DNA of 64,000 bases from Aradus depressus. Lineage: Eukaryota; Arthropoda; Insecta; Hemiptera; Aradidae. Position numbers and translations under genes: made by a program. This document shows positions 31,800 through 42,720 of this stretch, one piece after another; position 1 is the stretch's first letter; every line of letters begins with the position of its first letter. A model generated the notes under the pieces. The model searched no databases, was not told the origin of the DNA, and worked only from the letters and a program-made list of their open reading frames with translations. The stretch covers positions 8,567,107-8,631,106 of the forward strand of contig OY759225.1 of assembly GCA_963662175.1 (NCBI GenBank), given 5' to 3'.

Positions 31800-33180
31800 T
31801 ATTTTATTTTTTTTTAAAATGGTTTAAAAAAAAAGATTAATGGGTTAGTGAACTATTATAATTTTTTGACAATAGATTAAATAAACCTCTTATAAGTTAA
31901 TTTAGACAAAAAACTGTACTCTTGGCAAATGACAACAAACTATATAGTTATAAATATGGATTATAAAATTTCTGGCTACTCACGGCATCCTATATCCTCT
32001 TTTGTATCTTTCCTTCTTCGTCACTTTCTTCTCAGCCTTTACTTCCTTTCATATACAAAATTTAACCTTCTCGGGATTTTTCTTTCTTCTTCTTCCACGA
32101 CACTCCTTCATATAAATGTGCTATCTTCCATCTTCTCGGGGATACTCTCCGCAGGACCTTCTTCCTCGCTCTTCTTAAACACACGACACCTCCTCCAAGT
32201 TCCTCCAAAAACAGACTACACCTCCTCCAAGATGCTCTAAGTCACACCACACCTCCTCCAAGATCCTACAAAACCCTACTACCACGAGTCGGTTTCTTCT
32301 GCCCTTCTCGCCATCTTTTCCCCCACCAAATGTCATCAGGTTTGTCTTTTCTTTTACGTTAATCAAAATTTTTTTTTTAAATTTTAATATCTTTTGCCAA
32401 GATGTACATTTTTATTTATTTGTACTTACTATTTTTTTCTACTATTTTTATAAAGAATAACAATTTATTTTATTCTTCTAGTGACCCCCCCATTCTATAC
32501 GTCACAATATATATATATATGGGTCTGGCAAATGTTAGTTAAACTGTCGATACTGTCTAGTATAATAGATGGTATAGTATGGCTATCCAAACTATAGGGC
32601 TAGGAAACAAGATTAGTTGAATGGTTATGGGAGAGGTTGAAAGTTAATCAGGCTGAGCTTGAGGGTCAATGGGCCATCAGCCTGCCAGTATTTAAGTGAA
32701 CTTAGGATAACACTGGATCGATTTTCTTGGCTTTAGTTTAGGAAGAGAAGGTTCATTGATAATTATATATCGGGATATTGGCGAAACGATACATCGCAAT
32801 GAACAATGGCGTAACTATTGTAACTCTCCTCGCGCATCTTCCATCTTCATCTGTGTGTTCATCTCAATGATTCAACTATTTAATTCCTTGCTCCCTCCCT
32901 CACAATCCACCAATTCCTAGTCGCCTCATATCTTAGTATTTCTTTCAGGTTGTCTTTTAAATATCAAGATAAAGTAGAAATATTAGTAGGACAGTCTATA
33001 GCCGTCCCCCACTTCTACACCCCTTCGTTTCCAACGTTAAGAAAACCCCATGAGAACCTAAGTACCCCCTCCTCCTCTTTGTTCATACAAAGCTATCAAT
33101 AGTTGACCCCACGACTACCCCCTTTCGAGCCCAACATTAAGAAAATCCAATGACTACCCCCTCCCCCTCTTTTACTAGTA
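31800..33180. other. Unassigned sequence with a short CTCC-rich tandem
   Basis: Near 32180-32280 a segment with ACACCTCCTCCAAG recurs three times. The stretch 32640-32940 has near-average composition but no gene that I recognise. Confidence 0.45.
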
Positions 33181-33182
33181 CT

Positions 33183-33750
33183 AATACTTATAATAATAAA
33201 TTTGTTTTCGTTAGACCAATACATGGTAATAGGATACGTCAAAAGAATTTATACATTAAGATATAGATTTATAACTACTTGAGTCAAACACACCTATGAT
33301 TAGTAGTAATAACAAAACTATTAAAAAAAGTAAAATATAATTAATAAAAACTGAACAAATAAATACTTAAAAATATATGAGTGTATAGATACGTTTATAA
33401 TAAGTAGAGACATTTTTCAATTTAATAAAAATTAACATAACTATTTTTCAAAAAATAACTTCGGAAGTGTCTTTATCCCAACGATGTTTCGGGACGTTGT
33501 TACGTCCCATCAACAGGTCCCAATGTGCGATATAGAAGGAAAAAAAAAACAAATAAAGGAAGTAACTATAATAATATATGAAAAAAAATGTATATAGATT
33601 AATCAATTATAAATAAATATATTTAAAAAATCTAAATAAATAAAAAAATATAACTGAATAAATAAAACAATAACGTACATTGAACTGACCTTTAAGGTGT
33701 GGAGGAACTCTGCCCAAAATATAAAAATGAAAGTTTTGTATCAAATATAA
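33183..33750 (-). mobile_element. LINE-ATT 3' UTR, minus orientation
   Basis: Same order as at 62.6 kb: the ATTTCCGTTAGACC-type 3' end, TAGATTTATAACTACTTGAG, the hammerhead-like region near 33495, and GAACTCTGCCC near 33707. Confidence 0.82.
33472..33520 (-). ncRNA. Hammerhead-like motif, mutated core (LINE-ATT)
   Basis: On the minus strand CTGTTGA replaces CTGATGA. Stem II is a perfect GGGACGT/ACGTCCC with an AACA loop, and GAAA follows. The core change should abolish cleavage. Confidence 0.45.
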
Positions 33751-33754
33751 TAAC

Positions 33755-35035
33755 TAACTATACAATCCCACCATTAGTTGACCCCACATCTCCCTCCTCC
33801 CCCATCAAAACCCCACGACTACTCCCCTCCCCTCCTTCGAGCCCAATATTAAGAAAATCCAACGACTACCCCCTCCCCCCTTTGACCATACAATCCTACC
33901 ACTAGTTGACCCCACGACTACCCCCCTCCCCTCCTTCGACCATACAATCCTACTACTAGTTGACCCCACGACTACCCCCTCCCCTCCTTCGACCATACAA
34001 TCTTACCACTAGTTGACCCCACGACTACCCCCTCCCCCCTTCGACCATACAATCTTACCACTAGTTGACCCCACGACTACCCCCTCCCCCCTTCGACCAT
34101 ACAATCTTACCACTAGTTGACCCCACGACTACCCCCTCCCCCCTTCGACCATACAATCTTACCACTAGTTGACCCCACGACTACCCCCTCCCCCCTTCGA
34201 CCATACAATCTTACCACTAGTTGACCCCACGACTACCCCCTCCCCCCTTCGACCATACAATCCTACCACTAGTTGACCCCACGACTACCCCCTCCCCTCT
34301 TCGACCATACAATCTTACCACTAGTTGACCCCACGACTACCCCCTCCCCCCTTCGACTATACAATCTTACCACTAGTTGACCCCACGACTACCCCCTCCC
34401 CCATTCGACCATACAATCCTACCACTAGTCGACCCCACGACTACCCCCTCCCCCCTTCGACCATACAATCCTACCACTGGTTAACCCCACATCTCCCTCG
34501 TCCCCCATCAAAACCCCACGACCACCCCCCTCCCCTCCTTCGACCCCCATAAATTAAGAAAATCCAATGACTACCCCCTCCCCCCTTTGACCATACAATC
34601 CTACCACTAGTTAACCCCACATCCCTCTCGTCCCCCATCAAAACCCCACGACCACCCCCCTCCCCTCCTTCGACCCCCATAAATTAAGAAAATCCAACGA
34701 CTACCCCCTCCCCCCTTTGACCATACAATCCTACCACTCGTTGACCCCACGACTACCCCCCTCCTCTCCTTCGAGCCCAACATTAAGAAAATCCAACGAC
34801 TACCCCCTCTCCCCTTCCCCTCTTTGACCATACAATCCTACCACTAATTGGCCCCACAACTACCCCCCTCCCCTCCTTCGAGCCCAACATTAAGAAAATC
34901 CAATGACTACCCCCTCTCCCCTTCCCCTCTTTGACCACACAATCCTACCACTAGTAGACCCCACGACTACCCCCTCCCCCCTTCGATCATACGATCCTAC
35001 GACTAGTTGACCCCATGGCTACGCTCCTCCCCTAA
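33755..35035 (-). repeat. C-rich minisatellite, about 52-bp unit, roughly 20 copies
   Basis: The unit is GACCATACAATC(T/C)TACCACTA followed by GTTGACCCCACGACTACC and CCCTCCCCCCTTC. The middle (33990-34440) is nearly identical; the outer parts mix in GAGCCCAACATTAAGAAAAT variants. The G-rich strand is the minus strand, opposite to the array at 24.8-25.8 kb. Confidence 0.93.
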
Positions 35036-35520
35036 AATCTCAACCCCACTTTTGGTGCTAATTAGAGAGAGGATGAGGTGAAGGGACATGGGGGTGGGTT
35101 GGGTGAGAAGAGTGGCGACCTGTACTATCGATCCAGAGGTGGGAGATGATGGTTCGTCATTTGGCTAATGGTTACTGAGTGAGGAACAAAGCTCAGATGT
35201 CTGCTTTCCAACGTCCCACACAGCTTTCCAACGGAGGGAAATCTGAAAGAACCACTCTCCCAGGAACAGTTATCCCCCTCGTTTTAACGTCATACCTTCT
35301 TTCAAACGTCACTTTTCCTTCAACTGATTTCTTATCTCAGCCACTTTTTCTTTTATCTTTTTTTCTTTTCTTTTGGCATTTCAGATTTTTTTCTTTTTTC
35401 TTTTCCTGTAAATTTTCATAGCTTTAACACGATATGCTACTATTCAGCAGTTTTGTTTATTGCAAAGCACCAACCCCAAAACATAGCCACATCTTGTAAA
35501 CCTAAGATTCATTAGTTTGT
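35036..35520. other. Unassigned sequence
   Basis: A CT-rich tract at 35335-35405; no supported gene. Confidence 0.5.
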
Positions 35521-35526
35521 CACTGT

Positions 35527-35705
35527 GACTCATGCCCCGGCTTTAACTATAAAGTCATATCGCCTACTAACAGAGTCCTCATGAGCTCAACTATTCTGTG
35601 AGCGTCTTTAATTTTGCCTACTCAGATTTAGTTACCAAGAGTAGGTTTCTTTAACGAACACCTGAAATCGTAAAGGGCCGGAAACATCGCTTAACTCTAA
35701 TAACT
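35527..35705 (-). mobile_element. SINE-A, decayed, minus orientation
   Basis: GTGACTCATGCCCCGGCTTT, TCATATCGCCTACTAACAGA and GGAAACATCGCTTAAC. The head is absent. Confidence 0.72.
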
Positions 35706-35737
35706 GCCGATGTAATGAATTTATATTTAAAGTAAAA

Positions 35738-36589
35738 GGGGTGTTCCACGCCAAAACCATACCATTGTTGGCGTCGTTTTCTCTGATTTTCTCAAATTTG
35801 GCTGGTGGTTTCTACCACAAAATGTATGAATTATCCCAAAGCACTTTCTATACCCGATTTTATGAAATTTAATCGATGGGAAATTATTCGAGAAATCGAA
35901 TGCCGCCAACATTTTTTGCCATGTTGCGACGCTGGCGCATTAGATTCAAAATACTGTTTTTATTTTTTTTTTTCAAAAATTCTTAACGTCAAAATACCTA
36001 TCTCGATTTTTACCACAATTTCACTGAAGACTGCTGAAACCTCAAACTCTGAAATAGTATACCGAATCTGGGTAATAGTATACCAATCTATACCGAAAAT
36101 CTGGGTATTTTGAATTACCGACTTGAATTCAGTAGAAAATTCAAAATATCCAGATTTTCGATATGACTATTTCAAAGTATGAGGTTTCAGCTATCTTTAG
36201 TGAACATTTGGTAAATATCAAGATGGGTATTTTGACGCTACGAATTTTTGAAAAAACAAACAGTTTTTAAATCTACTGCGCATGCGTCGCAACATGGCAA
36301 AAAATTTTGTCGGCATTGGATTCCTCGAAAAATTTCCCATCGATTAATGTCTTTTAAAATTTTGTCCCAGTAAAAAAAACATTTTTTACAAGCAATAACC
36401 GGTTTTTTTTATTTTAATTATTTTAAATGGTCAATTTCATAAAATTGGGTCTAGAAAGTGCAGTATTGGAGATAATGACTCCAAATTTTGTGAAAATTCA
36501 TATGTTCTTTAGTAGAAACCACCTGCTAAATTTGAGCGAAATCGGAGAACCGACGCCAACAATTGCATGGTTTGGGCGTGTAATGCCCC
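35738..36589. mobile_element. Foldback DNA element (852 bp)
   Basis: The left end begins GGGGTGTTCCACGCC and AAAACCATACCATTG; the right end is its inverse (TTTGGGCGTG...GCCCC). The inverted similarity continues inward for more than 200 bp on each side (GTTGGCGTCG, GGTGGTTTCTAC, CGATGGGAAATT, GTTGCGACGC). No transposase remains. It interrupts an ACTTCCCC-family copy that resumes at about 36640. Confidence 0.82.
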
Positions 36590-36639
36590 AAAAACCAATC
36601 AATAACTGTCAATAAATATCAATTTTCCGCGAGAAAGGG

Positions 36640-36800
36640 GGGCGTGACTCAAATACACTTGTCAATGTAATGAATGTATCGACACATAATTTAGTATGAG
36701 GATTAAGAAGTTACTATGCGTCAAATATTGAGTTTTAGCCCAAAAGGTGGATTGGATTTGGAGAAAGAGCGAAAAAGTAATTGATTAAATCGGTCTGGAG
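36640..36800 (+). repeat. ACTTCCCC-family 3' part
   Basis: GTCAATGTAATGAATGTATC, then TTAGTATGAGGATTAAGAAG and GATTGGATTTGGAGAAAGAG. Confidence 0.65.
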
Positions 36801-37279
36801 CAGTACACAATCGTTCAACGACGATAATCGTTACATTCTCTCTTGCTACAGAGAGTTATGTCCTCGGTTTGCTGACTCCGATAGATCCTGATATATCCTA
36901 TCTAATAGATAAATCCGTTCTACTTGAAGTCTTGTTTTGACAGACTCTTTTCCAAACAGAATATCCGACTATATCCTACTGGACTAGAGAGGATCTTATG
37001 ACCATGGAATTACTCTCTTTTTTTCTCTATTCCCTCTTCTATCATAAGATCTTTTGAGAGTGGATTCCATTTTATGGTTCCTCTTTTTTATAGGGCATCT
37101 TTTTTCTACCCACCTCTAAAAAATATTATAAGGATTTGATTTCTTGTTGTAGAAGGATATGGTTTTTGTAATAAAGTACATAACATGAATAATAAATAAA
37201 TAAAATAATGACATTATGGAATATTATCTTGGTAATAACGAGAGAAAACAATAAAAAAATATCTACATAATATGTATAA

Positions 37280-37530
37280 TGAAAGAAAACTACACCGAAA
37301 CAATGAATGGACTCAGATGGAAGACAACAAACTCCGAAGAATAAAAGAAGAAAAGCTGTGGAAACCTCCAAGCACCAGGAACAGACGAGAAACGTTCATC
37401 ATCACAAGACTAATTCCTAGCTACTTCTTAGACTTGAACAGCCGACATGCTCCTGCAACCAAGACTACACAGAGCTCACAGTACAACATATACTGACTGA
37501 CTGCACAAACTACACCGCATTAAGAAACAA
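37280..37530 (+). pseudogene. I-like LINE ORF2 C-terminus, part 1
   Basis: Encodes RRETFIITRLIPSYFL and, after a frameshift, a finger of the type CSC...QHILTDC followed by TNYTALRN. In RNase H-bearing LINEs such a cysteine-histidine end follows RNase H. It breaks off at about 37530, where an unrelated repeat begins. Confidence 0.6.
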
Positions 37531-37532
37531 AT

Positions 37533-37655
37533 CATATATATAAAGCTGAAAATGTCTGTGCGTTGTACCGCTATAACTCACGAACGGCTTGATGGATTTG
37601 ATTAAATTTTTTTAAAATTTGTTCGTCATTCTCTGTGGAAGGTTATAGGCGTATA
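37533..37655 (+). repeat. Direct repeat U1 (partner 37803-37928)
   Basis: Starts ATATATATAAAGCTGAAAAT and contains CTCACGAACGGCTTGATGGA and GTGGAAGGTTATAGGCGTAT. It is nearly identical to U2, 270 bp away; the hammerhead lies between them. Confidence 0.9.
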
Positions 37656-37696
37656 TTACCTGACGATGGTATAAAGCCGAAACCGGTAGTTATATA
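37652..37696 (+). ncRNA. Type I hammerhead ribozyme motif between direct repeats
   Basis: The core CTGACGA (37660-37666) has C at the tolerant position 7, then the extra T. Stem II is short (GG(T)/(G)CC, loop about 5), followed by GAAA (37679-37682). Stem III is ACC/GGT and A is at position 17 (37688). Stem I pairs TATAT-T-AC (37652-37659) with GT-T-ATATA (37689-37696): seven pairs and one mismatch. All helices can form; the weak stem II is the main doubt. Confidence 0.62.
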
Positions 37697-37802
37697 TATA
37701 TATATCTTTAGTGGAATAGACAATATTTCAAAAATAAGTTTGTTTTATTTATTTATTACAAGTTTCCACAATATGTCCGCGTTTCTCAACTTAGAAGTTG
37801 TT

Positions 37803-37928
37803 AATCATATATATAAAGCTGAAAATGTCTGTGCGTTGTACCGCTATAACTCACGAACGGCTTGATGGATTTGATTATTTTTTTTTTTAATTTGTTCGTC
37901 ATTCTCTGTGGAAGGTTATAGGCGTATT
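37803..37928 (+). repeat. Direct repeat U2
   Basis: Same as U1, including the AATC preceding it. No second hammerhead follows. Confidence 0.9.
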
Positions 37929-37939
37929 AGTACCTCAAT

Positions 37940-38162
37940 ATCTGGTCCATCCCAGCATCCACCCACGCAATCTTTGTAACTCAAAAACCACTGCAATGAT
38001 TAATGAGGAATCTTTTTGAATAGATAAGTTTTATCTACCGGAAGGTTAAGGTCTGTTTTTTAATCAACCCCTGGTTCATCCCAGCATCCACTCACGCAAT
38101 CTTTGTAACTCGAAAACCATTGCAACGATTAATGAGAAATCTTTTTGAATAAATTAGTTTTA
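37940..38162 (+). repeat. Tandem duplication, about 127-bp spacing
   Basis: GGTCCATCCCAGCATCCACC, then ACGCAATCTTTGTAACTC and GGAATCTTTTTGAATA, twice. Confidence 0.85.
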
Positions 38163-38254
38163 GCTCCAAAGCTAGCGTTACTACAGTTGAAGGACTATAA
38201 GCCTTATTCCGTATGAATAATTGAAAATTATAACGTCATGAATGTACTGTCGAG

Positions 38255-38477
38255 TAACTGAATAGCCTTATAGGAGATATTGGGAGAAAAGTCAAAGTAT
38301 AAACTACCGACTGACATGAAAAAACTACTCCAAATATCCAACTACGAATACAACGGACTCATCCACTTCCTTAAAGATGCAAAACTGTAAGAGGTCATGT
38401 AGACACAATAGTCGTCGCTATTGACTCTGAAGTCGATGCAACGTTAAATAAAAATTAAAAAAAAAAAAAAAAAATGT
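38255..38477 (+). pseudogene. I-like LINE ORF2 C-terminus, part 2, with poly-A tail
   Basis: Encodes LPTDMKKLLQISNYEYNGLI then HFLKDAKL and a stop, a 3' UTR of about 65 bp and an A-rich tail (38455-38474). This is the usual end of I-like LINE proteins, so it looks like the continuation of 37280-37530 after an insertion of about 720 bp. Confidence 0.55.
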
Positions 38478-38499
38478 ATTATATTCAGAAAACAACAAA

Positions 38500-38720
38500 A
38501 AGTAGTCGGTGAATCTCTGGCAATGTACTTCCCCAGAACGAATTATTCAATTAATTTTTCGCTCCCTCTTCGAAACCAGTCGACGGTCGGTCTGCGCCAA
38601 TATACAATAGGTTACTTACATAGGGGCTCTTAAGTCCTCTTATTAAATTTTTTGTTTGAAAAATTGATTACATTGGCAGTTATTAGGGTTTTTGAGTTGA
38701 GCCCCCTCCCCTGAACCCCG
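38500..38720 (-). repeat. ACTTCCCC-family, reverse orientation
   Basis: AGTCGGTGAATCTCTGGCAA, then TGTACTTCCCCAGAACG and GATTACATTGGCAGTTATTA. Confidence 0.75.
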
Positions 38721-38773
38721 CCGATATCGTACAGACAAACGAGAAAGTATACAGGTGATTCGAAACTTTCTTA

Positions 38774-39386
38774 GACGTGAAAACTCGCTCGTTAAGCACA
38801 GTGATAGCCGGTCAAACTTTCTTGTGTTACAAAATACCGTCAGATTTCAATCGATAATAATTACAAGACTAATAATGCGATGAAAACGGTTGAGGTCACA
38901 ATGGATAGAGCATGTCTGTACGTGTTTGTTGTGCAGTGTTTGTTTTGCCTGTGACGTTATCGGGCTAGTGTGGACGCCAGCGGATGATTGTTGCGAATTA
39001 GCGTTGTGTAAAATTAGAAATTAGTGTAGCGTGATAACGCGTTTAGATAGGACGTTGATTCGGGTGGCATTGTAAAGAGCTTGAGGAGCACTACTAGGAC
39101 TCAAAGTGTAACAATTAAAATATTGGCCGAAATATATGTAACAATCTATATTCAATTGAAAATTGCAAAAAAATTAAAGATGTCATCTCATATGAATCGT
39201 AAATATGCGCGGAATTATAGAAAACGCAAATCAGAGGAAAGCTCGCATCAAAAGGAATTTAAAAAATCTAAAAAGTCTAGTGCCGAGCAAATGCAAAAGC
39301 TATGGCAGCATCGAAAAGAAAATGAATAATTATTTTACCCCGACGTTTTCACGGAAAATCTACGGCGTGGACCTTGACTACGCCTT
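38774..39386 (+). mobile_element. Helentron-like Helitron, non-autonomous copy 2
   Basis: Begins GACGTGAAAACTCGCTCG (eight bases of the usual start are missing) and ends shortly after CGACGTTTTCACGG and CTACGGCGTGGACC. It contains the same transcribed-looking body as the copies at 6.8 and 51.7 kb. Confidence 0.72.
39081..39329 (+). pseudogene. Helitron ORF N-terminal remnant
   Basis: 82 codons. The part from MSSHMNRKYARNYRKRK matches the copies on either side, with a few replacements (FKKSKKSSAEQMQKLWQHRK). It keeps its frame, but no Rep or helicase sequence follows. Confidence 0.5.
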
Positions 39387-39409
39387 ATTTATTGATCCCG
39401 TGTGTCCAA

Positions 39410-40300
39410 TTTGCAAATTTTTTTTTTTTTTATTGACATATATTGCATATCAGTCAATTAGAATATTGGCTATTTACACAACATCCCTCGACCAGGAATG
39501 GGATTCGAACCAGCGACCTTGCTGGGTCCGTGCACCTAATGCCTTATGGTCTCCCACTTCACTTGGGTTATCCTTGCCCCAACCAAGAACTAAAGTAACG
39601 TCCTTGCAGACCTCCCCCGAAGAGGTTCACTAACGAAGTTCCCGACAGCCTCTTAGCTTTAATGAACAAAGTTGATGTATATTAACACATCTTAAAGTAT
39701 GTCCTAAGTAGGTAGCCTCAAGTATTTTCCCCTCAAGTAAGCCCCCTCCACCCCTTCCCCAATTCTATTGACGCCATTACGATAACAGACCTGTTCTTTC
39801 AATTTATCCTTTTATATATTCTAAAAAGATTAACATATTTTTAAAAAACAATCAAAGTACCTACTTATAAAAATTAAACAAAAAAAAATCGTTGGTGGAT
39901 CACAGGCTATATTCCCGGCTCTATGTCCAAAAATACAAAAATATCCGACGACAAAATAACAAACGACAAAATTCCTAACTACAAAATAAACAAACGTCGA
40001 ATAATTTCTATAATTGGCAAATTTAATTTAATATATAAATTTAAAATAAGGAATATTACAATTCATTATTATAATTTAATATTACACGCAATAGATTTTA
40101 AATGAAAGAACATCATCATATTCACAATATCGAAGAACGACATTTTTCAAACGCTCATCATAACCAATATATTTTCTACGGTTCGGATTAGCAATAACTC
40201 GTCCTGCACTAAACTGTTCGATTACAATTTCAAAAAATAATTATATATATATATTTTTTTTTTCTCTCAGTTATGACCTTATGCTGAGGCATATCGACCA
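39410..40300. other. Unassigned, AT-rich
   Basis: GATTCGAACCAGCGACC near 39500 looks like a reversed tRNA-like SINE head, but I could not delimit an element. No gene was found. Confidence 0.4.
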
Positions 40301-40309
40301 GCTACCACG

Positions 40310-40870
40310 ATGATCATTCGGAAAAATGTTCACAGGCACCATGGTTTAGTGACAAAGCAATTAAAGAAGAACAATTATATGAAGAAGCTGAAATTTAAAA
40401 CAATAATTTTTGTAAAGAAGCAAGATACGGACGTCGAACTGATCGACTTTCAATGCAATAATAAATTAAAACACGTTTTTGAAACATCAGAATCAAAAAT
40501 AGATTTTTATAACACTTACGTCACAAAAGAAAAATTTTCTAATTTGAGAAATTTGGCACAAAATGTTTTGAGCGCATTTGGATCAACTTACACCTGCGAA
40601 TCCAAACGTAAATCACGCTCGAATTTAACGGACAAAAACCTGCAATATCAATTACGATGTGCAAATACACGCATTGAGATCGACTTGCAAAAGCTAAGTG
40701 AAAGAGTTGAGAAACAAATATTCGATCGATTCATTATTATATTATCTATGTTTATATGTATGAATAATAATAAAAACAATAATAATAATAATGTTTTAAA
40801 TTTTTATAGTGGATCCAAATCTAATATGGGGATATATAATTTTATATGTGGCCCGCGGGATTATAATGCA
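40310..40870 (+). pseudogene. hAT transposase C-terminal region (ZBED-like)
   Basis: The frame encodes VELIDFQCNNKLKHVFETSE, then KEKFSNLRNLAQNVLSAFGS and TYTCES, then LTDKNLQYQLRCAN. This is the C-terminal dimerisation region of ZBED/hAT transposases. About eleven residues normally standing between TYxCE and the next K/R-rich piece are absent, indicating an internal deletion. The catalytic DDE domain, BED finger and tryptophan motif are missing. The last 60 codons translate non-coding sequence up to the TIR. Confidence 0.75.
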
Positions 40871-40913
40871 TTTCCAAAGTGGCCCGCAAGATCATTAAGG
40901 TTGGCCACCCCTG
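40310..40913 (+). mobile_element. hAT transposon relic, 3' end
   Basis: The right terminus GGTTGGCCACCCCTG ends at 40913 and is the complement of a CAGGGGTGGCCAACC hAT-type TIR. GTGGCCCGC-rich subterminal sequence precedes it. The matching left end was not found, so the 5' side is lost. Confidence 0.72.
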
Positions 40914-41099
40914 TCTAGATGTTGTACATATGATGTAATTCTCTGACGAATTTTTAATACTGGTGAAACGTATTCCTAACGTTTTTTTTGTTAATATCAT
41001 GAATTATCAATAGATCATTATGTTCATACACAAACATAAAATAACAGATATCACTGTATTTTCTCTCATGTTGACCATTCTAGTAAAAGTTGGCCTGAT

Positions 41100-41480
41100 T
41101 TCAGCGTGTAAGTGGGAGGGGAGGTTTGGTGGTATAATTTATCTATTAGGGGATGGTGTTGTGTAAAACATGTCTCATTATACACCCTTGGCTTGTTAAT
41201 ACCCGGTTTATTAGCTTGTATACTGACAAATACATATTATTATTTGTTATTATCACTCATGCCCGGGCTTCAACATACTTACTTTCCCTGACGCATGTTC
41301 CAATATCCTCTTCGGTACTCAGTCTAACTCCATCTTCTGTGGATGTCCCACCGAAAGCCACCAGGTCCAGGGTTCTTGTACCTCAGCACTCTGTATCTTC
41401 GTCAATATCTTCCTCTCCTACGTATTGAATATACTCCGTTCCTCCATTCAGGACCCAGGTTTTACAACAACCGGTATCAG
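41100..41480. other. Unassigned; one SINE-tail-like motif
   Basis: CACTCATGCCCGGGCTTCAA occurs at about 41255-41275, followed by CATACTTACTTTCCCTGACG. This is the same hybrid seen in the Penelope-like fragments (TTCAAC rather than the TTTAAC of most SINE-A tails). Confidence 0.45.
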
Positions 41481-41486
41481 GATGTT

Positions 41487-41790
41487 TGGTAGAGTGCTTG
41501 CTTACTAAGTTCAAGATCGCCGGGGTCCTTCGGATTTTTATCTGAGAAGTGAAAAAAGCTTGAGCACCGTCATTCGGATGGAATGTTAAGAGATGGTCCC
41601 GAGCCTGGGCGATGTCAGGAACTCGTTAAAGACCCCTACCTTAAGTAATTAACTCTCAACTCATTTAGGACTCCCACAGTAGAGCGTATAGATAAAGGAT
41701 AAGAAATGCTAAGATGCTTAGGTCCCTAGGTGCACACACCAGCCCTCTCAAAATGACGAAAGAGCACTATGCTAGTAGGCGATAAAAATA
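41487..41790 (+). mobile_element. SINE-A, decayed
   Basis: GGTAGAGTGCTTGCTTACTA (head), TGTTAAGAGATGGTCCCGAG (body) and GAGCACTATGCTAGTAGGCG (tail start), interrupted by about 60 unrelated bases. Confidence 0.7.
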
Positions 41791-41954
41791 AATAAATAAA
41801 ATAAACAATGATAATTTAACGTTTAAATGAAATATTGAATGTTATCTGCAGTCAACACTCACACTTGAGTTCTCTTCATCGTTCAATTGCATTTTTTTTA
41901 ATTAACAAGAGTGATGAAGTAGCAAAAAATAATAATAAATTGAATGAGGGGGAA

Positions 41955-42135
41955 AATAATACAGTTGAGACAGAGAATTGTAGTATGTGGAGGTCTCGGG
42001 TGTATCTGGGAGTTGCGGAGGAACCAGGGGGCAGCCACTGACATCCGAGTACCTTGTTCTCGAAGGCCTGGAGACGCCGTATCTTGGAGGGAGCCCCTAT
42101 GTAAAAATTATATATAAGGTGATGTTTTATACCTA
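41955..42135 (-). pseudogene. Jockey-like ORF2 remnant
   Basis: Minus strand reads IRRLQAFENKVLGCQWLPPG and later RYTRDLHI, the block usually seen as 'LQ-F-NK-LR-I---PWY---N---RDL-I'. The remainder is unrecognisable. Confidence 0.5.
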
Positions 42136-42179
42136 TGGACCTAAGCATTCAATACTTTTATTCCTTCCCTGGAAGCGCT

Positions 42180-42720
42180 GCGCTTAAGCCACCTTACATT
42201 GTTACTGTTGTTTATTCTACCAAAACCAAGTCCTTCATGAAGTATCCAGTCTCCTAGTTTCCTTAATGAATCTGGTATGCTTCCGTGGTTTCTAAAGTCC
42301 TCCTCTTTGATTACATATTTTCTAAAAATGTGGAATCTAGTCCAAGCCTATTCCCAGGAAGTGTGCCGCCGTCTCGTCTTCTTCTTCACACCTGTCACAG
42401 GTAGGACTCTCCTTGACTCCTGCAAAGTGTAGGATGCGTGTTCTCTGAGATCTCCAGTTAGTTGTCGAAGCTCGTTCCTTTTGGAGTTCAGGATTCCATC
42501 CTTCAACATCTTTGACTCCCAGGAGCATCTTCGACTGTCTGCATGTGATTTTTTGTCTCCAGAACTGCTTCAAAAGATCTCGAGTTCACTTTTTAGTCTC
42601 GGTACTGGCTCTGGCCGCATGAAGAGCTTACTCGAACCTTCCTTGGCTAGTCGGTCTGCCTCGTAGTTTCCCTGAAGCCCCGATTGTCCGGGAACCCAGT
42701 AGAATAAGTCCCTATGTTAG
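42180..42720 (-). pseudogene. LINE RNase H domain and C-terminal finger, frameshifted
   Basis: Minus strand: YWVPGQSGLQGNYEADRLAK, the conserved end of RNase H with the late D. After a frameshift, KQFWRQKITCRQSKMLLG leads to CDRCEEEDETAAHFLG, a C-x2-C...H finger. RNase H followed by a zinc finger occurs in I, Loa and related LINEs. One frameshift near 42575 and a missing final Cys mark it as broken. Confidence 0.72.

Noticed and set aside
33755..35035. CRISPR-like array of regular repeats
   Set aside because: The units are contiguous with no unique spacers, and the genome is eukaryotic; it is a minisatellite.
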